Below are positions 11,671 to 19,219 of a stretch of DNA of 25,168 nucleotides, piece by piece. Within the stretch, counting starts at the first letter, position 1. Each line of letters starts with the position of its first letter. The notes below the pieces were generated by a model that worked only from the letters and a program-made list of their open reading frames with translations, had not been told where the DNA came from and did not search any database. This DNA is from a virus. The position numbers were made by a program, and so were the translations under genes. Where the stretch lies: the IMG/VR virus record IMGVR_UViG_3300032323_001763, positions 1 to 25,168 of that record. One strand, given 5' to 3'.

Positions 11671-13560
11671 TTAAACAATTTTTAAAGTCCCTGCATCGTT
11701 CCAAACTGAACCTGCGGGTAAACCTGCGGAGGATGTTGGTATTGATTTAATAGAAAGGTTGTTTACAAATAGTGTGTTTGTTCTATCTGATGTAATGCCC
11801 ATACCCGCAATAAACGAACAATTACAAGAAGCTGCATTTCCACAACCACCTAAAACAGATGACCAATATCCGGATGCTGTATTGCTTTGTCCACCCGTTA
11901 CAAGTGAACATGCACCATTTGCAGTATTTGAACGCCCTCCTAAAACTGCTGAATTGTTTCCTGATGCTGTATTTAAACATCCCGAACCTACAAATGCGAA
12001 ATATGCAGATGCTGTATTGCTTTGTCCACCTACAATAACGCCTCCTGAACCTGCAGTGTTAGATGTTCCTGAAACTATTCCAGAATTTTTTTGACCAGAA
12101 ATTGTATTTACAAAACCAGCTCCGATAAAACCATAGTTGCCAGATACAGTATTTGCATAACCCCCACTGATAGTTGACCTTAGACCTGAAACATTGTGTT
12201 TTTGACCACCACTTACTGTTGATGTATATCCAGATGCTGTATTACATTGCCCTCCTGTGATTGAAGAAAAACTTCCTGTTGCCCTATTTTGAAAACCACC
12301 ACCTACAAAGGAGTATGCACCTGCATTGCAAATTGTAGGTGCAACTGTAAACGCACATGTTGCTAAATCCCAAGTACCACCTGTTGTGTTGTTTCCAACA
12401 CCACCTACTACTACCGCACCAAATGCAAGGCATCCACTTGTTGAATTACATACTGCGTTGCATTCGCCTCCTCCTACAAATGAATGAAAGGCACTAGCAA
12501 GGTTCCTTTCGCCTCCTGCAATTGTTGAACGTAATCCAGATGATGTATTTGATATACCGCCTCCTAAAAATGAATATGCGCCGCTAGCAGTGTTTGAACT
12601 TCCACTTCCAATAAAACTTCTAATACCTGAAGCAATATTCAAAACTCCTCCAGAAATTGTCGCAAATTGACCACTTGTGCTATTACACTGTCCCCCAGCA
12701 ATCGTACTATATCCACCGCTTGCAGTATTTGTTATACCTCCGCCTATACTTGTTCTATTTGCTGATGCGATGTTTGATTGACCCCCAGAAATAGTTGATG
12801 CAGTTAATGAAGCGGTATTCGAAAGCCCTCCACTTACAGTTGAGAAATCACCACATGCTACGTTTGTTGACCCGCCTGCAATTGTGGAATATTGCGCATT
12901 TGCAACATGACAAAAACCACCTCCGATAAAAGCTGCATAACCTGATGAAGTATTATTTTGTCCTCCGACTACAGTTGAAAAATTGTTAGTGCTTAAATTG
13001 AATCTGCCAGAAATAGATGATGCTGTGTTTCCTGATGCTGTATTTGATTGACCGCCTGCAACAACGTTTCTACATAACGATGCCGAATTACCAGATCCAC
13101 CGCCCACAAATGAACATCCTCCATTTGCTGAATTTGCACAACCGCCCGAAACCGTACTATAAGCAGAAGAAACGGTATTTGACCAACCTCCTGCAATTAC
13201 TGCGCTATTTCCACTTGCTGCATTTTGCCTGCCCCCACTTATAACGGCAAATGGCCCGCTAGAATTGTTACTAAAACCACCGCCTACAAATGCATCTGAT
13301 GCCGATGCTGAATTGTTTCTACCAAATGCTACTCCTGCATATGTTGATGATGCTGTGTTGCAACGACCACCTGCAACACCTGAACATGCACCAGAGGCTG
13401 TATTCAAAGTACCTCCTAATGCCGCGGAATACGCGCCAGAAGCGCTATTACTCACACCGCAACGAACTGTTGAGCATGTGCCTGCACCCAATATCTCAAC
13501 CGCACATAACGCAGGACATGATGCAGGTTGCCCAGTTGCTTGAAAACCAAATTCACTCAT
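11671..13560 (-). CDS. YadA-head-like, cysteine-rich repetitive virion fibre
   Basis: 629 aa. After MSEFGFQATG and a Cys-rich leader (residues 11-38), 22 uninterrupted 15-residue units run from 39 to 368. Their pattern is N-(T/S)-A-S-G-x-x-S-x-(V/I)-x-G-G-x-x, that of trimeric autotransporter (YadA/Hia) head beta-rolls. An insert (about 369-415, GNNTTGGTW, AFTVAPTICN) separates these from about 11 further, less regular units. The C-terminus (NNLSIKSIPTSSAGLP, then SVWNDAGTLKIV) resembles phage fibre ends. There is no signal peptide and no outer-membrane barrel anchor, so this is a virion fibre and not an autotransporter. It has 23 Cys by my count, unusual for this fold. Starts by ATGA overlap with its paralogue. 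Confidence 0.75.
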   Translation of the reverse strand: MSEFGFQATGQPASCPALCAVEILGAGTCSTVRCGVSNSASGAYSAALGGTLNTASGACSGVAGGRCNTASSTYAGVAFGRNNSASASDAFVGGGFSNNSSGPFAVISGGRQNAASGNSAVIAGGWSNTVSSAYSTVSGGCANSANGGCSFVGGGSGNSASLCRNVVAGGQSNTASGNTASSISGRFNLSTNNFSTVVGGQNNTSSGYAAFIGGGFCHVANAQYSTIAGGSTNVACGDFSTVSGGLSNTASLTASTISGGQSNIASANRTSIGGGITNTASGGYSTIAGGQCNSTSGQFATISGGVLNIASGIRSFIGSGSSNTASGAYSFLGGGISNTSSGLRSTIAGGERNLASAFHSFVGGGECNAVCNSTSGCLAFGAVVVGGVGNNTTGGTWDLATCAFTVAPTICNAGAYSFVGGGFQNRATGSFSSITGGQCNTASGYTSTVSGGQKHNVSGLRSTISGGYANTVSGNYGFIGAGFVNTISGQKNSGIVSGTSNTAGSGGVIVGGQSNTASAYFAFVGSGCLNTASGNNSAVLGGRSNTANGACSLVTGGQSNTASGYWSSVLGGCGNAASCNCSFIAGMGITSDRTNTLFVNNLSIKSIPTSSAGLPAGSVWNDAGTLKIV

Positions 13561-15518
13561 GGTACTATTGTTAAAACACCTCCATTACTCCAAACTGCCT
13601 TAGATGGTAAACCAGCAGAAGATGTTGGTATATTCATTATTGATAAATTATTTACAAATGTTGTACAATTCCTATTTGATGTAATATCAGATCCAACGAT
13701 ATATGATTTGTAACAAGATGCGGTATTATTGCAACCACCTAAAACTGCAGTAGCACGTCCAGATACTATATTATTTCGACCTCCACTAATTGTTGAATAA
13801 CAACCACTTGCCGTGTTACCAAACCCACCCCCGATGGTTACTCCAGCACCACCCGTTGCTTGATTACTTGAACCGCCACTTATGGTATTACCATTAGACG
13901 AAACTATTAAATTAGAATTACCCCCACCGATTGTTCCACAACATCCAGCATTTGTATTAGCGCATCCCCCCGTAATAGTAGCAAAATCTAAATTAGCTTG
14001 ATTATTAGCACCTCCACCTATAAATGTTCCACTATTAACTGATGAATTACTGGAGCCACCACCAATTGTACTTGGATAAGTGTCTTCATAATAATTAGAA
14101 GCCGTATTAAAACCTGCGGTGTTTTGAATACCTCCTCCTATCGTATGATTTGCTCGATTTTGGGAACATAAATTATTTAAGTTTTGGTTAATAGTATTTC
14201 CTGCTCCACCTCCTATAAATGATGCCCAACAATTTGTAGTTCCACATTGAGTATTATCTGCCCCTTGAATAACATTCGATATACCACCTGTAATAGTAGA
14301 AGCACAACCACCATAGTTACTTAATGTATTTAAAAAACCACCTCCAATAGTTCCCCATAGATTGCAAGCGGTGTTACACTCACCTCCTGCAACTACTGCT
14401 CTTTGTGCTATTGCCCTATTAATTGAACCACCACCGACTGTTGACAAATACTGACTTGCTGTATTAAATCTACCCCCGATTATACTTGTAAACTGACTCG
14501 TTGCTCGGTTTTGAAAGCCTCCCCCAATAAATGAGTATTGACCTGCATTACATATTGTTGGAGCAACTGTAAACGCGCATGAAGCCAATGTCCATGTCCC
14601 TCCCGTTGTATTGTTACCAATACCTCCGACTACCACTGCACCGATTGCAAGACATGAAGATGTAGAGTTGCAAGCGTTATTGCAAATACCGCCTAATACT
14701 GCTCCTGCATATCCTTGAACATTATTTCTAAATCCGCCTGCAATTGTTCCGCATGCACCATTAACTATATTCGAATTACCACCTCCAATGAATGAACGCG
14801 TACTTGTAATTGCATTTGAGTAACCGCCTGAAATTGTTGAAAAATCACCTGTTATGCAGTTATTATTACCTCCACCAATTGCTGTCCAGTTGTTGCATGC
14901 CTTATTTGAACCACCTCCCGCGATTGTTGCACCTGTATTTGCAGCGCAGTTTGCTGAACCACCGCCAATAAAAGTTGAATTTCCTGATGCCGTATTTGTA
15001 CACCCTCCTACAATAGTTGCATAAACTCCCGAAACAGTGTTTGTATTACCCGTTCCTATAAATGAATGGCATCCTGAAGCTGTGTTAAATGTACCCGTTA
15101 CAACTGATGCTCTAGCACCACTAACACTATTTCCGAAACCAGACCCAATAAATGTATATCCATTAGATACAGTTACCGCCCTACCGCTAGCGATACCAGC
15201 TTTTGATGCACTAGCAGTTAAACTTGCTCCATTTCCTGTTCCTAAAAATGCATGTCCTCCGCAATTTGTATTTAAATCACCGCCTCCAATAAATGAACAA
15301 GCACCTAATGCATTATTTGAACATCCTCCTACAACTATAGAGTATAATCCAGATGCAGTATTTGTTCTGCCGCCTAATGCTGCTGAATATGAGCCTGAAG
15401 CATTATTACTTACACCACAACGAACTGTAGAGCATGTGCCTGCGCCCAATATCTCAACTGCACATAATGCAGGACATGATGCCGGTTGACCCGTTGCTTG
15501 AAAACCAAATTCACTCAT
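13557..15518 (-). CDS. Second YadA-head-like, cysteine-rich fibre
   Basis: 653 aa tandem paralogue of the next gene. The first 38 residues are nearly identical (MSEFGFQATG, CPALCAVEIL, TCSTVRCGV). The body has the same GG-x-x-N-T-A-S-G repeats but with irregular unit lengths and longer inserts (for example around ADNTQCGTTNCW and FNTASNYYEDTYPS). The AFTVAPTICN/GNNTTGGTW insert is also shared. About 31 Cys by my count. C-terminus NNLSIMNIPTSSAGLP. No signal peptide or barrel. Probably a trimeric fibre with its own receptor specificity, or a partner of the paralogue. Confidence 0.72.
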   Translation of the reverse strand: MSEFGFQATGQPASCPALCAVEILGAGTCSTVRCGVSNNASGSYSAALGGRTNTASGLYSIVVGGCSNNALGACSFIGGGDLNTNCGGHAFLGTGNGASLTASASKAGIASGRAVTVSNGYTFIGSGFGNSVSGARASVVTGTFNTASGCHSFIGTGNTNTVSGVYATIVGGCTNTASGNSTFIGGGSANCAANTGATIAGGGSNKACNNWTAIGGGNNNCITGDFSTISGGYSNAITSTRSFIGGGNSNIVNGACGTIAGGFRNNVQGYAGAVLGGICNNACNSTSSCLAIGAVVVGGIGNNTTGGTWTLASCAFTVAPTICNAGQYSFIGGGFQNRATSQFTSIIGGRFNTASQYLSTVGGGSINRAIAQRAVVAGGECNTACNLWGTIGGGFLNTLSNYGGCASTITGGISNVIQGADNTQCGTTNCWASFIGGGAGNTINQNLNNLCSQNRANHTIGGGIQNTAGFNTASNYYEDTYPSTIGGGSSNSSVNSGTFIGGGANNQANLDFATITGGCANTNAGCCGTIGGGNSNLIVSSNGNTISGGSSNQATGGAGVTIGGGFGNTASGCYSTISGGRNNIVSGRATAVLGGCNNTASCYKSYIVGSDITSNRNCTTFVNNLSIMNIPTSSAGLPSKAVWSNGGVLTIVP

Positions 15519-15536
15519 TTGATTAATTTTTTAAAT

Positions 15537-15806
15537 TTATTTCGCAATCACTTCGAACACACCCGCAGTTGCAGTTATCGTAATTCCATCTAATGTAAAA
15601 CCAGAATCTGCGCGTAACAATATCGGTTGTGCTACATTCAATGCAGCCGCTGTATTCGTAACCCCAGGAACCGATGTAGTTCCAAGGATAGTTGCAGCGC
15701 CGGATATTAAATTAATAGATACGATAGAAAAACCCATCGTTTCTGTAATTGTGAATGTTGTATTTGTGAATGTTGAAGTGAAAACACTTTGATTTCTAAA
15801 TCCCAT
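15537..15806 (-). CDS. Free-standing fibre N-terminal (virion-anchor) domain
   Basis: 89 aa, beta-rich. It begins MGFRNQSVFTSTFTNTTFTI and matches, across its whole length, the first ~90 residues of the two large fibres (MSFKNQSVFSSVYTNTTFTI): the SGAATILG, PGVTN, QPILLRADSGFTL and AGVFEV segments all have counterparts. It has no receptor-binding part. It could be a short decoration protein occupying the same virion site, an assembly partner, or the remnant of a third fibre. Confidence 0.6.
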   Translation of the reverse strand: MGFRNQSVFTSTFTNTTFTITETMGFSIVSINLISGAATILGTTSVPGVTNTAAALNVAQPILLRADSGFTLDGITITATAGVFEVIAK

Positions 15807-15823
15807 GATTATATTTTTTCTTA

Positions 15824-18178
15824 TTAACTTACTTGGCGTGATAACGCGGTTTGATACGTTTGTACGCGGTTATATAAATTCGATGCGTCTGCGTCTGTTA
15901 AACCAGATCCGATTGAAGCAAAGGCAGATTCTCTATCTGTGTAGTTTCCTCTCGAAGCACCATTTGATTGAGCACCTATTATTAATGAAAATGCAGATGG
16001 TGATGATAATTGCGTTGTAGAATCAGTGCCTAATAAACTTCCGTTTTTATAAAGTTTTAAAGATGTACTCGTTGCACTATTTATAACATAACCCCTAGCA
16101 TCAACAACACTGAATCCAAGTGTTCTTGAACCTGCATTTATGCTAATTACACCAGAGAAACCAACTGCTAAATTTGAATAACTATTTGCCAATCCTGTAC
16201 CTACACCCATTTCAACTTTAGTTCCTGAAGTAGATGCAACTGTTCTTGCATAATAACTGATATGCGAATTTGCAAACATGCCCATTGATGTTTGAGTAAA
16301 GAACGTATCTGCATATCCATTTGCTCCATTCGGTGTTGCGCCTGTTGAACTATGCGTCCACCCTCCATTAAATACCAATCTATATGCTGCATCTAAATCA
16401 CGAGGGTCTTTCAAATTGTATTTATGCGTTGTTGCAGTTCCTCCAACAAATGGATAAATTGCTGTCATCTTATTCCACAAGTTATCATATTTCAATCCGA
16501 GTACCAAGTTGTTAATTGCATCCGCTTGTGTTACATCCGTAATCTGTGCTGCATCAATAAACGCTTGCGCGTTTGGATCTGATACAACAAGGACACCCAC
16601 TTGTCTACTTAACGCTTCTTGATATGTTTGAACTGCAATGTAATAATTAGCTACTTCGGTATCAGTGAATCCATCGCCTAAAGTATAAAACTTAAACTGC
16701 CTATCACTTGGATTACCTGTTCCACTACTAAATTGATTTCCAATAACAAAATTATTTGTATTTGCGTTAGCAATTATTGTTTCACTTACTGTACCCAGTT
16801 TTGTATTTTTTTCAAATACATTCACTTGAGTACTGCTAATTCTGTTCATTCCAAAAAATCCATTTCTTGAAGATGTAGAAAATGTATTAATATTTGCGCT
16901 ATTAAATTGGAAATACAATAATGTATCGCTTGGGGGTAGTGTAATTCTTGCATTTGGCGTTCCATTAATATTTCCGCTATCCCAACTAATTGCATTTACA
17001 CCAACATTTCCATAGTAAAAAATACTTGTAGAATTATAATTGGTAAAATTGCTGTTTTTAAATTTCGTATCTGCGTACCCATTTGTACCATTTCCTTGTG
17101 CGCCTGATATTGAAAATGTCCATCCTCCGTTGAATACTAATCTGAAAGCAGCGTCTAAATCGCGCGGGTCTTTGAGGTTGTATTTGAATTGTGATGCGAT
17201 GTATGCTTGTTGTGTAGTTGCGATTGGTTGGTAGGTTGATAAACTACCTATTTCTAATTGCGCACCCCACACATAATATGAAGCCAATCCATTGCCTGTG
17301 TATGAAACACTATTGTCAGCATTAGCACCATAATAAGCGGTATAGTTAACATTGGAAGCAGACATTGGCATCGTAATAGAACAACGATACCATCCATTTC
17401 CTTCATTACTTATATATGCAGTTGCTCCACTTTGAACAGTTCCAATCGTTCCTGTATTAATATTAAACCAAGCATTTCTACCTGTTGTGCCATCAAATAA
17501 AGAAACGACAAACCAATCACGAACAATCTTCTTAACATAAATACTCATAGTACAATTGCCATTACTTAAAGCAATTGCAGAAACTGCATTTGATATATAG
17601 TGATTACCTCCACTTGTATTCTCTGTTAATGTATCAGCAGTTGTAGTTCCATCAGGAGCAGTTGTTGAATTGGCAGTTGCAGTAAATCCACTTCTTACCC
17701 AATTTCCAGCAGTCACATCATTTGTATATGACCAAAGATTCCTATTATCCGTAACAAACGGATAAATCGCTTTCATTTTACTCCACAACCCGTATCCTTT
17801 CAAACTTTTGACTAAATTGTCAATTGCAAGTTGTTGTGCTGCGCCTGTGATGCCCGTAGCTGTGAAATACGCTGCGGCTGATGCATCAACTCCATTATTG
17901 TACTGATATGTACCATAAACCTCAAAAACACCGCCTGCTGTCGAATCTATTGTGATATCTGTCAATGTATATCCACTATCCGCATTTAAAACCACAGGTT
18001 GACCTACAGTTATTGCAACTGGATCTAATGTTAAACCAGGAACTCGTAAACCACCGAGTAAAGTCGCCGAACCAGACATCAATTCAATTACAACTTCAGA
18101 TAATTGCATATCTTCAGTTATGGTGAATGTTGTATTGGTATATACGGACGAGAAAACACTTTGATTTTTGAAACTCAT
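15824..18178 (-). CDS. Large modular fibre: anchor, CBM-like and two LamG-like domains
   Basis: 784 aa. Residues 1-92: anchor domain shared with the 89-aa gene. About 95-149: helical linker (GAAQQLAIDNLVKSLKGYG, WSKMKAIYPF). About 149-325: beta-sandwich resembling the carbohydrate-binding modules common in phage fibres (ISNEGNGWYRCSITM, YYVWGAQLEIG). About 330-545 and 600-784: two concanavalin/LamG-like domains, each opened by YNLKDPRDLDAA(F/Y)RLVFNGGW and closed by (T)YQ-ALSRQV. A second linker (DPNAQAFIDAAQITDVTQ) joins them. The protein is polar with no signal peptide. Receptor binding through surface glycans is inferred. Paralogue at 19220-21604. Confidence 0.7.
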   Translation of the reverse strand: MSFKNQSVFSSVYTNTTFTITEDMQLSEVVIELMSGSATLLGGLRVPGLTLDPVAITVGQPVVLNADSGYTLTDITIDSTAGGVFEVYGTYQYNNGVDASAAAYFTATGITGAAQQLAIDNLVKSLKGYGLWSKMKAIYPFVTDNRNLWSYTNDVTAGNWVRSGFTATANSTTAPDGTTTADTLTENTSGGNHYISNAVSAIALSNGNCTMSIYVKKIVRDWFVVSLFDGTTGRNAWFNINTGTIGTVQSGATAYISNEGNGWYRCSITMPMSASNVNYTAYYGANADNSVSYTGNGLASYYVWGAQLEIGSLSTYQPIATTQQAYIASQFKYNLKDPRDLDAAFRLVFNGGWTFSISGAQGNGTNGYADTKFKNSNFTNYNSTSIFYYGNVGVNAISWDSGNINGTPNARITLPPSDTLLYFQFNSANINTFSTSSRNGFFGMNRISSTQVNVFEKNTKLGTVSETIIANANTNNFVIGNQFSSGTGNPSDRQFKFYTLGDGFTDTEVANYYIAVQTYQEALSRQVGVLVVSDPNAQAFIDAAQITDVTQADAINNLVLGLKYDNLWNKMTAIYPFVGGTATTHKYNLKDPRDLDAAYRLVFNGGWTHSSTGATPNGANGYADTFFTQTSMGMFANSHISYYARTVASTSGTKVEMGVGTGLANSYSNLAVGFSGVISINAGSRTLGFSVVDARGYVINSATSTSLKLYKNGSLLGTDSTTQLSSPSAFSLIIGAQSNGASRGNYTDRESAFASIGSGLTDADASNLYNRVQTYQTALSRQVS

Positions 18179-18202
18179 GATAATTATTTTTGCAGTGTAG
18201 GA

Positions 18203-18454
18203 TTATTGAGGCATTGGAGGTGTTGGTTTCGGAACGTATTCAATTAACGGAAGTTCTTTAACCCACAATGTTTCTTCATTCGTTGTATCTTGCATCTCCT
18301 CAACGCTAATCACCCAGTTGTCATCTGCATCCTGAATTGGATTATAAATCGAATCTGGCGCGTAATAAACGCCTACAAGCGAGTCTTTTTGCTCTTCAGT
18401 TAATAAACCTACATAAACTGTAGTGTCCTCTTGTGTGATGTCTGTTAGTTTCAT
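18203..18454 (-). CDS. Small acidic protein of the fibre cluster
   Basis: 83 aa, acidic, with a Pro-rich end (YVPKPTPPMPQ). The segments LTEEQKDSLVG, YNPIQDADDNWVISVEEM and WVKELPLIEY match a pattern I have seen for small proteins encoded beside fibre genes in Bacteroidota phages. It may be a fibre-associated or assembly protein. The start codon is coupled to the end of the HNH gene (TAATG), and the large fibre gene follows 24 nt downstream. Confidence 0.55.
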   Translation of the reverse strand: MKLTDITQEDTTVYVGLLTEEQKDSLVGVYYAPDSIYNPIQDADDNWVISVEEMQDTTNEETLWVKELPLIEYVPKPTPPMPQ

Positions 18455-19188
18455 TATACTTGTTCTTTAAATTTTTTCAATATTTCTCTAAATAACTCAT
18501 CTTTGTAAGCTCCTCTTGCTTTGTTTACCCATACGCACACAAATTGTACATTACCTTCAACATAGCCTAATTCATTATCAATTCTATCTAAAGATATTAA
18601 ATATGGGCTTGATGTCATTTCACGCTTCTCAATGTAAGTTTTTGGACATAATATTTGAGTATTTGTGTACGAGCATTTAAAATCTTGTTTCTCCAATAAT
18701 CTTTGCAAATATTCAATGCTTACCGTAAATGGATAATTTCTTGAATTTGCATTTGATTTCCAACTTCCAAATAGTGAATTATAAATATTTTTAGTTCCTC
18801 CCTTATTACAGTTTCTTGGTTGACGCTTGCCAGATGCCCATACTTTTGACATCATTCCACTCTTACCTTCAACTCTTTTAATATTGTTTCTCTCAATTAT
18901 TAATTTAACTTTTTCAGATCCTATTTTATACTTCTTTGATAATTCATTTTGAGTAGCTCCGTTTTTATACTGTTCACATAATGCATCTTCATAATCAAAT
19001 TTAAGTTCTTTTATACTTGCATATAATGCAGATTTACCCATCATCTCAACACCGTTCATCTTTAATACTCTACGAACTCTGTCGGTAGTTGCATTTAAAT
19101 AAGTTGCAATTTGTTGTACTGTCTTCTTACCATAGTTGCTTACTATATAATCAGCATCTAATGGTTTAAAATTATTCCATGTTCCCAT
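18454..19188 (-). CDS. HNH homing endonuclease
   Basis: Predicted free-standing selfish endonuclease that cuts a related virus genome at the cognate site and spreads by repair. 244 aa from the ATG at 19188. Two helix-turn-helix-like segments (KKTVQQIATYLNATTDRVRR, 21-40; NELSKKYKIGSEKVKLIIER, 81-100) should read DNA. The C-terminal HNH-type nuclease has FKCSYT (170-175), SLDRIDNELGY (199-209), EGNVQFVC (211-218) and Asn222, the layout of phage SxDRID-type HNH enzymes. The longer start at 19227 would overlap the fibre stop; 19188 follows a -7 promoter element directly. Its base composition is more AT-rich than its neighbours. Confidence 0.8.
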   Translation of the reverse strand: MGTWNNFKPLDADYIVSNYGKKTVQQIATYLNATTDRVRRVLKMNGVEMMGKSALYASIKELKFDYEDALCEQYKNGATQNELSKKYKIGSEKVKLIIERNNIKRVEGKSGMMSKVWASGKRQPRNCNKGGTKNIYNSLFGSWKSNANSRNYPFTVSIEYLQRLLEKQDFKCSYTNTQILCPKTYIEKREMTSSPYLISLDRIDNELGYVEGNVQFVCVWVNKARGAYKDELFREILKKFKEQV

Positions 19189-19192
19189 AAGA

Positions 19193-19200
19193 CAAATATA
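19193..19200 (-). promoter_or_regulatory. -7 element directly upstream of the HNH gene
   Basis: Minus-strand TATATTTG, identical to the element at 11653-11660, ends 4 nt before the ATG at 19188. Transcription would begin at or next to the start codon and so give a leaderless mRNA. No TTG is visible at the correct -33 spacing, which lowers confidence. Confidence 0.35.
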
Positions 19201-19219
19201 CAATAATGTAGTCATTTCA

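Noticed and set aside
11671-13560. A regular 45-nt period that could be mistaken for a CRISPR-like array
   Set aside because: There are no constant repeats with unique spacers. The period is a protein repeat of 15 residues in one open frame.
11759-15489. Several long plus-strand reading frames (for example 13265-13543 and 15037-15489) opposite the repetitive fibre genes
   Set aside because: They are antisense by-products of the repeated, biased codon pattern of the YadA-like units. Their products are Pro/Ala/Leu-rich with no sensible domains, starts or spacing.
11671-15518. Bacterial trimeric autotransporter adhesins
   Set aside because: No Sec signal peptide and no C-terminal outer-membrane barrel. 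The N-terminal peptide is shared with a short spike protein and the C-terminus is of phage-fibre type.
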